NCBI GenBank assembly: GCA_944470555.2
Contig: OX104130.1
Location: 49,881,491-49,945,490 of the forward strand
DNA length: 64,000 nucleotides
Direction of reading: 5' to 3'
Origin: Heterobilharzia americana
Taxonomy: Eukaryota > Platyhelminthes > Trematoda > Strigeidida > Schistosomatidae
Below, one piece after another: positions 38,795 to 49,300 of the stretch; position 1 is the stretch's first letter; every line of letters begins with the position of its first letter. The notes under the pieces were generated by a model that was given only the letters and a program-made list of their open reading frames with translations, was not told the DNA's origin and made no database searches. The translations under genes and the position numbers were made by a program.

Positions 38795-40076
38795 CACCAG
38801 GTTACATGTACAAATATCCAATTCACAATTGTAAAGCAATTCTAAATAAACTGAAGTGCAGACAGTGATTGATGTGGGAAAATATTCTTTCAGATGTTCA
38901 GAACTTCATTTCAACATATGTACTCGATATAGTTTTCAGTGTCAGAAAGCAATGCTTTCGCATCCAGATGTGGAGTTATAGTCTCATTGTTGATCATAAA
39001 GTCATCTCGTTATCGTCTGAAACTGAACAACATGAGGTCTTTTATGCCCTTAGATGTTGGTATTCAAAAGCTTGCTGCAATGACAGTTTCGGCGAGACTG
39101 TAAACCCTGTTCGAATAAAGTTAGGTGAAATGTTTGATTGCCGTCAGTAATGAGATCTGTGCCTACAATGGTTCTTCATGAACGAGGAGTTCCTCGTGCG
39201 TGCAAATCGTAAGTTTGCGCTTATTACGTACTTGCTCTTTGTACGCAACACCCTACGCCACCACCTACTGCATAGTTTACCGAATTCTTTTGATTCATCT
39301 CACTGATTTCGCTTGCAGCTCGAATGATACTGAGAAGACGTAACAACGTTTCAGTAGGTGAATTTGCGTAAAAATGATAACCGGGTATCCCTACCTCTAA
39401 AAGCAAACTCAAACTCAGATTGGCGGCGTGTTTACCTGTGCGAAACGTGTTGGTTGCAGATCAATGCTTATGTTTATGGTACATAAATACGGCGTGCTGA
39501 GGCATACCTTAATAGTGACGCTGAGATACAGTCTCATATATATGATATATGAATGTAGTTTGCTCAAACATGCCAGTAGAATCCTTATATCAAAAAAGGA
39601 ATTGTGACGTAAATATCACCGCTCCGAAAAACTCTCTTCTGCATTCACTAACGAGAAAGCTCATCGATTCCGCTTTAGGAAGAACACAAGTGTATTCTGA
39701 TAAAATGGGTTTGAGCAAAAATAGGCAGAGTAAAGCATATATTCCGATTTCCTTTGTTATTTATGAAATAAACAAACGCTCACTTTCATATTCAAGTTTA
39801 CTAAAATTCCTAATCTAACTAAGGGCTGTGTATCTCCTTTAAACGCTGAATATTGCTTATGAGCATGAGTTTTCATATTATTGAGACAGTTATATGCATT
39901 TTTATGATTTTATTGCACTTAGCCTTAAGTAAAGCTTCAAATAAAGATTCAGAAGCATCACCTTTAAGTATGCCATCTAAATTCAAAAATCTTAGGCTAA
40001 ACCTATTCTATTCGCTTAACTGTTTAGAAGTATATCTTTCTGAATTCAGAAAGGAAAGGTGACCTTGAAGAAATAG
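38795..40076 (-). repeat. Right arm of the degraded inverted duplication (partner 26675-27995)
   Basis: Reverse complement of 26675-27995. Identity is very high over 39571-40076 and lower over 39008-39510. The part 38795-39007 also belongs to the 3.3-kb inverted repeat, so that segment is present three times in the window (27.8, 38.9 and 41.1 kb). Confidence 0.85.
39665..39754 (-). pseudogene. Dead copy of M8 exon 1 in inverted orientation
   Basis: This is the mirror of 27000-27089: the same 30-codon signal-peptide exon with AAG in place of ATG. It lies about 540 bp upstream of, and head-to-head with, the intact exon 1 of gene C. Confidence 0.85.
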
Positions 40077-40292
40077 TAAGATACTTAATAGCTCTCTTCA
40101 GGTTAGTCCTAAATATTTCTGTATTACTACTTAAAATGCTACTCAAATAAGAACAATTATTTACTTAAGTTCATGTGAACATTTTCAAACTTCTATAACT
40201 GTAGAGAAATCTTCATGAATTTTTCTCAAGTTTTAATCAGTATATAAATCACTATTAACAGTAAATAGCCTAGTGCTATCCAAGTTTACACA

Positions 40293-40382
40293 ATGGAAAT
40301 CGGAATATGTGCTTTACTCTGCCTACTTTTGCTCAAACCCATTTTATCTGAATATACTTGTGTTCTTCCTGAAGCGGAACCG
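40293..40382 (+). CDS. Gene C exon 1, signal peptide
   Basis: Thirty codons from ATG: a short N-terminus, hydrophobic core ALLCLLLLKPILS, then EYTCVLPEAEP, with donor GTAAAA. A cleavage site near S19-E20 is plausible. It is homologous to gene A exon 1 and to the dead copies at 27.0 and 39.7 kb. It is the only one of those three related copies that keeps the ATG and donor, which is why I take it as the live exon. Confidence 0.8.
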
Positions 40383-43300
40383 GTAAAAATTCTAATTTGT
40401 GAACGAACAAGAGGTTTTCTCAGAGAGATGGTATTTATGCCACAAATGTTACTAGAAGATCGATAAATAATAAACACCTGAAGATCACTGTTGTTTATGA
40501 CAAAAGCCTGGACGGGCAAATGTTTACAAAAATAAAAGTATGTTTTTGCCTATTTTTGTGCCTTAGACGTACAGAATCACATGAACCATAGTATTTAAGG
40601 ATTATTTTTAGAATATTGTAATACACGGAGTATAAAATGAGTTATGTTTATGTGAGACCAGTCTTCACGACGGCATGTAGTTTATGGTTCTGAAGAGTTC
40701 ATTGTGTATTCAAGTAGTATTATCACTGACGTTGGCTTGGTGAAGTTATGTCATGTGGTAGCATATGGAAGGATAACATTCTAGGACACATGGAACGAAT
40801 ATGATATGAGAATGAGAATTACCATTCCGGAATTATGTAATGAAAAGTCAAGCGAGGTGATGGTCCGTGTGAAATGTGTGAGTAGAGAAACGTGCCAATT
40901 TTCACTTTAAAAAAGGCTACGTTTGGAACAACGTCCAGCGAATAGAGTAAACCATTTTGTGCTAATTGGAGCTGTAGAGGGAGAAGATGACTTTATGATC
41001 AACAATGAGACTATAACTCCACATCTGGATGCGAAAGCATTGCTTTCTGACAATGAAAACTATATCGAGTACATATGTTGAAATGAAGTTCTGAACATCT
41101 GAAAGAATATTTTCCCACATCAATCACTGTCTGCACTTCAGTTTATTTAGAATTGCTTTACAATTGTGAATTGGATATTTGTACATGTAACCTGGTGGAA
41201 ACGATTTGGTGATAAAATGTAACTGGACCATGCTAGAGAGCTTCAGCCCTATTTGAATTAGAACGAGGAGACCTGATTGAATGGCTAGTATGAAGGGAAT
41301 GGAAGGACGATATGCAACATGCATTCATGCGGGAGGATTAGACGAAATCTCTAGTTACTGAAGTGATAATAATAGGTGACCAGCAGCTTGCTTTCCTACC
41401 TCATTTGGTAGATCTTCAGACTGGTCATCTAGGAGCTGGTAGCTCGAATGCTACCATAGCCTAGGTTTCCTTCTCATTTTCTCAAAGCACTGCCAGTTGA
41501 CGAAAACCTGCAGTATTTAAACATTTAGCTTAAATTTCGTACTAGGTATTTTGACTAAACGCCACAACTATCTATCCTATGTAACCGAAACCCACGTGAA
41601 ATCTATAGGCATACTAAGAACCTGTTGCGATGCTCAATGAAACGTATGACGCAAGTCAACAGCCGGACTGACCTTGCACTGTTTTGAAGAGAAATGTGCG
41701 AAATAAACGTAATTGGGCTAGGTTGATTCAGATGAGAACTGAGCGACAGCTGAAAGTATTTGCGAAAACGTTGATGGAGTTGAATGGTTAAAGAGCCTTG
41801 TATAAACTATGATGTTCCGTTCTTAAAGTGATCTGTGGCTCCAGTCTTCCCAGTTATGAACGACAGGTTTTCATCGTAGGAAGCGATGTCAAGTCACCAC
41901 AGTATAGAAGACATTCAGATTTGGTTTCGTATGAGAGCAGAGAACTCACTCTGAAACAAATCGTAAATTTTTCTGTCAAGTCAATAATTTCGTTCTAAAC
42001 GTGCTTTCATTTCAGCCGATTTATTTGATGTGTCACACCGAGACAGTATTAATTACTGGATATCTATGAATTTCGTATGAGTCTCTTGCTCAGTCTTTGG
42101 ACATGAAAATCTTATGTTTCATTAATACAATGGTAACGATTGGGATCTGTGACAGAATCCAGTAAATAGTATTGTTTTGCTGTGTGATACATCTAGTAAA
42201 TAAAATAAAATGCCAAGATTTTAGTATTGTAATAACATATGCTTTTTGTAAAGTCATAGATATCAAACAAAATCACGGTAATATGCAACAATACTTAGCC
42301 AGTATCATGAAATGCTTTGTGTAGTGTAAGCTCATTTTATCCGCCAAATTGGTGTAGTCCTTATTCAATCAAACCTATTTCTGAATACTCATCATGTTTG
42401 ATGTAGTAGTAATATGCCTTAACTTTTCCCACAGACTGCATTTAAAATTGCCTGCGAGTATTGGGAGAAAACGCTGACTGTTGTGACAACGACGACGGAA
42501 AACTTGCTGGCCAAAAGGTAACAAGTCCATTTCATCATGGTAATTTTGAAACTCAAAATATTTGTTATTCATCATATGTTTCATTCCCGCCCCCCTAAAG
42601 ACACTTCATCAAGTTGTTGGTGTGGAAAATGTACATCACTTCACGGAAAGAAATATCAAAAAGTGATCTTTATTTTACGATTTGACTACACGAAAAATGC
42701 TCCCTTAATGAATACAAGCCTTTGATAAACACGATGATATATTCTTGTTGGACTGCAATGGATATTTACACCACTATGCAGTGCAATGAGGTCAAAATCT
42801 AAGAATATGTTCAACTGAGAATCTTTTTCAGTATATAGTGTATACTTCAAAACGCACTCATTGTGTTGAATCGATCTTCTCAACCATTTTTTCCAGTATA
42901 CTAGCAGACACGTAGTCAAATTCCATATTCATGTACAGGAGTTTTCGCAGGACGCCAATAATCTTGGCTACATATTATGCATTTTCAAACACAGAAACAT
43001 GGTATTTTTGAGTACTTATGTGAACCAAGCTTAATCGGAGTCTTTGTTGTCCTCACCCTCTGATCACACACATTTGAATACCGTTTCTCATTGGCATTTG
43101 CGAATCGAAATCACACACAGGCAGAAGTTCGTAAAGCAACTGTTTCTGGAAAATACCTACTCTTAATGTTGAATATTTCGGCTGTACATGTGTTGCTGGT
43201 AGTGTCAGAAAAGCAATGAATTTTCATGTTTACCTCCATTTCAAGTCTGACTTCAGACCAAAATTATTACTTAATTCTGGCTGCTGAACTAGTGAGAAAT

Positions 43301-46300
43301 GTTTCCATCTAAAGTCTTTGAATGCTATATGATGCCTCATTTTCGACAATCTCCCGTCAAACAGACCACTTAACTACTGACCTGTTTTACAAATAAAAAT
43401 AATTTCAATTTGTCTAGTTAGTGCTACCTCTGGAATGCTATGACTAATGTCGATATTACAACCGTTGTATGTCCAGAAACCCGTTCCATACATTATTATC
43501 AAGAGATTGTCTGCATACTTAAAACATGACGTCATTAATCATCGAGAAAGATGAATTTTCACGTAGAGAATATGAATGAATAGTAAGAACTATAGAAAGC
43601 ATACAATCAGGTTGGTGTTTATTATCTGGCACACTTCTCCCACCTAATTTACTTAGGGTGGAAAAAAGAAATTGGAAATGAAAAATGATCGGCTGATCCC
43701 TGTATTTAAATGTCAGTATGTTTGTGTGGCCAAGTTATTTTCTTATTGAACTAGGACACTCACTTGTGTAGGAATCTGATTAGTTGAGCTTAGATAAGCT
43801 AGCTATCTGTATTTAAAACTTAGGCTTGATGACCTACACATAGAAGAGGATGAAAAAGTGGTTAGCTTCTATGTAACTAGTCTGTATACTAAAATACCAA
43901 TCAATATGGTACTGGAGGCAGTCAGAAGTCAACTAAATATTGACTCAGAACTTACTCACAGAAGTAAGATATCGGTTGATGAGATCATACTAGGCATACA
44001 GTTATACCTGACTCCCACAGTCTTCAAGTTTCAGGACAAAATATACAGACAGATAGAAGGAGTAGCAGTGGGATCACCAATATCCCCAGTCGTAGCAGAT
44101 ATATTTATGGATAGTTGGGGAAACATGGCTTTACGAACGTTTAGTCTTGCACCAAAAATATGGTGGCGATATGTGGATGACACATTTACTGTGTTGAAAT
44201 CGGAACATGTTGACAATTTCCTCATGCACATAAACTCAATAGTAGATGCAATCCAATTCACTAACGATCGATTTTGAACGGAAAGCTACTTTACTTATAA
44301 TTTCAGCGTATGCGGATCAATATATGTCAAGCTTAGGATGCACAAGTGAAAGACGTGCTCTTTTTTCGTCCCGACTTGCTTGCTTCATGCCTTTTGGTGC
44401 ATGATGCATGAAATTTTCTCCTCCCGATTGCTTTACATGTCATACTGTTGAACGACTGGAACATCGAATCTTTTGCTATCATCCTTGGTTACATTTTGGA
44501 TAATGTAGTTGGACAATTATACAAAGTCAAAGAGATAGGCGGAAAGATTAATTATTGATTTCGGGCACTATCCCATAGAGCAGCAATCGACAAACCACGA
44601 CGTTATTCGGCGTTCATATGAGTCGATAATTTGTGTCCTTCAGACTAGTGTTTGTTGTTGTTCTCATGCACCGACGAGAGGTAGCGTTTTAACCTATGAA
44701 TGAGAGTACATTGGCGTTTACCAACATTTCACATTACAAGTAACCACCACATTGAGTGAAGTGGATATATTTCGTTTTCACTTCGTTAAAGACAACAAGC
44801 TTCCGCAACGCTTTGTTTATCTTGGTTCCTCTAAGTCTTCTTCCAGCAGTCTACTTTAGCTCCTCTTTTTGTATTACGCAGGCTACTCAGCACAAAATTT
44901 TATACTGAGTTCTGAGTTGCATCACGAATTCAATCATCGCTTACGAGTGCCTTTTCAATCGCGACCTATTTACGATTCTTAATTCACTAGTGTCTGATGC
45001 TGCCATGAAGATCCATCATCTCCTTGAAAGACTTTTTAGGTATAGTGTATACAGCAGACTGCCTGGAAAATGGTGACAAGAAGGTCAGGTGCAAGTTGTG
45101 AGGGTCCTCAGCGCAACATTAATTTAACCAATTCATCAACACCGATGCATTCACTGACGAGGATTAACGAGTACACAGCTGATTGACGAAGTCGATTTGG
45201 ATGCAGGCAGCTTTGCTGAGCAAAATTAAAATACGCTTCCAACAACACGTTTTGCTGAGATGCAGTTTCCAATCATTTAATTGATTTTCTGAGTTTATTG
45301 AATTGATTTTTGAAGAATAAAACACTATTCTGTTTTTCAGAAACTGTAAAGATGATCTGTACAGCTCTATTGGAAAAATGTCAGGTTGCTATCTCTCGTG
45401 TCTGCAAGATGTGAAGTGCCGACATTTATCAATCCCGGATAAATATTTGAGTGTAAGTGGACTTGTTCGCGGAAACTAGGTATGAATATATGTTTTCAAT
45501 TTGAGCATGTCCGAAACTGTTCTTTGAATACCTCAGTTGACTGTCAAGTAACTGAAAGCAATGGTTTTTGAAATACTGCTGTACACTTGGACGCCGATTC
45601 CATTCTAATTTTTGAGGCAACACGACAGCACTATGAAGTTTTTTACCCAATCAGGGTTGGTAAGCTGTACCTACTGTGAACCGGTAGTTTTATAAATATT
45701 ATGGATGGTGACTAACTTTGGCCTGCACGTTTGAATGCTATTGGCGCCTTCTTGCTGGTAAATATTGAAAACGTCGATTTTTATTTTGGCTGACGACGAT
45801 AGTGAATTGATTTCTCATAATTCCATAAGACACTCCCATGAAAGATTTCATGTGTGACAACTAGTCTGTGGTTTGTCATGCATCTGTAAGTTCTTAAGTT
45901 GTCTTTTGAGTTGTAATAGCGCCAAGTGTTTCAATCAAATGTTCGTTTGCTTGGCGAATTGTTTCGGCGTTAGTTGACATCAGTGACTCAACTGCAATGC
46001 TTAAGGTACCCTGAATAAGCGAAAATAATTTTTTCAGTAATTACTGGTCACCCTCAAAGTTTACGTGAATCCTGTCCAGTCACACGTCAAGATTGTCTGT
46101 GAAGTGAATTTTCTTACTGAAGCACAGACTTATTATCCCGGTAACTCTCTGCGTAAGTCTTAGGCGATGTTTCCTCAACAAATGAATTTCAGGGACCATA
46201 ACCTCTCTCTGTCCAATAAATGTCAACTAAGTGAAAACTACTGACCGACTGGCTATGACACTTTCACCACCACTGGAATAAATGTTGGTTTTGAATAGTG

Positions 46301-49300
46301 GAAATAGTGTGCTTCTAACTCAGCAAAGTCGATTTTCGGCATCCAAATCAGTATTTCTGGAAAGCTTCATCATCTACTTCTAAATTACGATTGGTTCCAG
46401 TGGTAATGTGCACGCTAGTCAGAAATTGTCTGGAAGTCTACCTTAGTAGTTGGCATTCTGAGAGAATATTAAGTGTGATATCATACTTAAGTTGAAATAC
46501 AAGTGTGAAATATTATGGTGTGAGTTCTTAACCTAAGGAAGAAGACTCTATCATCTAATGAACTTTTACTTTTGAATAATACATTTAAGGTGAAAACCTT
46601 CACACTCACTCGAATTGCTCTGATAGCTACCTCTTCGTTTATTTATGAATGAATTTGTAGGCATGTAATGAGTTAACTGACCACAGAATTTTTAGACCTG
46701 TTTACAAAGCAGGGGAAGGATTGGCTCCAAATGAATTGGTACTTCTAGTAAGTATGGAAAATACTAAATCATGTGGTCAATCTACACTTGCTTGGGCGTC
46801 GTTCTGTGAAAAGGATCCAAGGAGTGGGAGGTAAGTCATTTTCTTCTAGCAGTCAACCTCTAAACATGTGATTTGAACCGTGTGGTTCTTATGTAACTAA
46901 TAATATGCAGATGATTCTATTTGTGTAATGAAGCCACATAAGCAACTGCTACAACGAGGGAACAGTTTTCTGTTTCCATTCACTTTCAATGTATTGTATT
47001 TTTAAAGTCACCTTCGACTGGGGAGATTTGTCTCTTTTTCAACAACGGTTTACGTATAACTGATATTGATGGAGAAACCAAGATGCATTGCACAGAGGTT
47101 GACAGCAGCGACAAACATAGGAAGACAGTGGAAATTTTATTTGAGCTCTTGGCACACCATTTAATTGTCATTACTGCTTTTTCAGCTGACATTGATTGAA
47201 TAAATTGTCTCGTACAATGTGTTTAGTTTGCTAATCTATTTTAATCAATAAACCTCGTAAGGTTATCATACATTAGTGTTCATCTCAATGCTTGGTATCG
47301 GAATTTCATTTGGAGGAATTGTAATATAGGGATTTGATTTTGATAGCCGCTGCCAACTTTACTACTCTCTTTCGTGAAGACATTTAGAAAGAACTTTCAC
47401 GGAATAGGGGATATCTTGGTTGTATTGTGTTCTCTCAGCTGGATTGTTTAATCGTGAAGCTTTCATCGTCTTGCTAGACGACATCATCAGCACTAAATTC
47501 AGTATGAAGTGAACTGTCAATATCTCTCCATGAGTGATTTAGTAGCTTGCTCTGATGATGTGGTCTGTGATTGCTTGTTTCCCTTGATTGTTGTGTCATT
47601 GACTGTATAGATTTTCCTGTCGAATGTCCGTCTGCTTAACCTCCGACGTTTCTGTCGTTTCGCATCTTTCTTATTGGTTGATAGTTTGGGTCTAAGTCTA
47701 TTCATCTGTTGATTGCTGACTGACTGACCTGAATGCCAAGCTTCTAGGAATTCCCTGATATACCTTGTGTTTCCTCTCTCCATCTACGATTTCTACATTG
47801 TCAAAACTGAATTCATGTCCATAATTGTCCACATGCATTGAAATGAGTGATGAAATGTTGTGACGTTTAAAAGCCAATTGGTGTTCATGTAGACGAAGGC
47901 GAAGAGGGCGACCACTCTGCCCAATGTAGTATTGACTACAGTTATTGCGGTTGATTTTGTAAATGATATTCGACAGAATGGTTAGAGGTCAAGCAGAGGA
48001 ACAGCCAACAGGAAAGTCTATGCAATCAGTGACACAACAATCGAAGGAAACAACCAACCACAGACCACATCATCAGAGCAAGCTACTAAATCACTCATGG
48101 AGAGATATTTACAGTTCACTTCATACTGAATTTAGTGCTGATGATGTCGTCTAGCAAGACGATGAAAGCTTCACGATTAAACAATCAAGCTGAGAGAACG
48201 CAATACAACCAAGACCATCCACCTGAGCTACAAATATTCTCCAATATTTCGAAAGGGGATATTTCTGTCAACAGTTCACTTGCTCGACCACTGTCTAACA
48301 CTGAGTGGGAGGTTCGCTCGGCAAACAGTATGATTTAATTCTTTCAGTCCTCAAGGGTAGTTTCAATTAGTGAGTTGTGACCTGATATTTTCACTTGGGA
48401 AGATAAAGTTGTCATTCTTCAGGTAGCCTAATGGGTAGTAGTAGTAGTAGTAGTAGTCTCACTCACACTTTCGCGTTTACCCCCGTATCATACAAGTCAT
48501 TGAAACTACTAATCTACTGTTTAATTTCCTCCGAATAATCACAAATATTTCCACTTTTAAGTGTAGCAGCATCTCTTTGTAGTGTAACAAAACTCCCACC
48601 ACTGCATTCTGTCCATTTTGCCACACATGACTATTATATGTCCAAGCTGCATATATCTTTCACCAAACAGTTGAGCATTCACACATGAGAGATATCAGTA
48701 TGATTTAAATGACTCTGATTTCACTACCAAAAACAAGTGTAGATAAATGTGCTTTGACACCTTAATGTTATCTATGAGGGAATGCGAGGGTAAGACGAGA
48801 TAGAATTATACGCGTTGAGTAAATTAGGTGCACGAAAACAAAACATCTTTCATTTATTTGGCCTATACTTTGTGACCAATTATGAAATTCCAAACAATCT
48901 TCAGCTATAGCTTGATACCACTCAAGTTCTCAAATTATGAATTTTGTGATGAGTCCGTGATACTTATCTACGGCTGTTGGACAAGTCATTTCACTTTTCA
49001 GTGCCGAGAATTTCTGGAATTCGGTTACATTTCCAGATAAAAGCCTCTTCAAACTCCTCATAGTTGTTTGAAAGTTCCGTGTTGTAACATGCAACAGAAT
49101 ACTGTTTACGGGAATCTCTCACCTGACCAGTACTTGGTCGCTACTCCACTGTTCAGTTATTAGGAGTCTTATCGTGATTCGACACACAGTCGTCGAGAAA
49201 AGAAACAGTTTCTTGAAAGATCATTTCGTCGTTTCCAGATACTACATAGTCAGTGTATCGGCACGAGTTAACTTCTAATAGCGTGCTTCTCACTTTCGGC

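Larger units (their letters stand above)
35708..39007 (+). repeat. Left arm of a 3.3-kb near-perfect inverted repeat
   Basis: It matches the reverse complement of 40985-44283. Positions sum to 79992 in the inner part and 79991 in the outer part, because of a single-base indel near 36517. All open frames compared are identical between arms. The inner edge is sharp at 39007/40985. The outer edge falls within a Penelope-like fragment at about 35708/44283. The 1977-bp spacer holds exons 1-2 of gene C. Confidence 0.95.

Noticed and set aside
41748..41803. ATG-started segment after ttgattcag in the right inverted-repeat arm, considered as missing gene C exon
   Set aside because: It exits in phase 1 rather than phase 2 and does not resemble the expected M8 block.
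46192..46230. Segment after tgaatttcag with a GTGAAA donor, considered as the missing exon between gene C exons 3 and 4
   Set aside because: It gives stops or the wrong exit phase in every frame that could join both neighbours.
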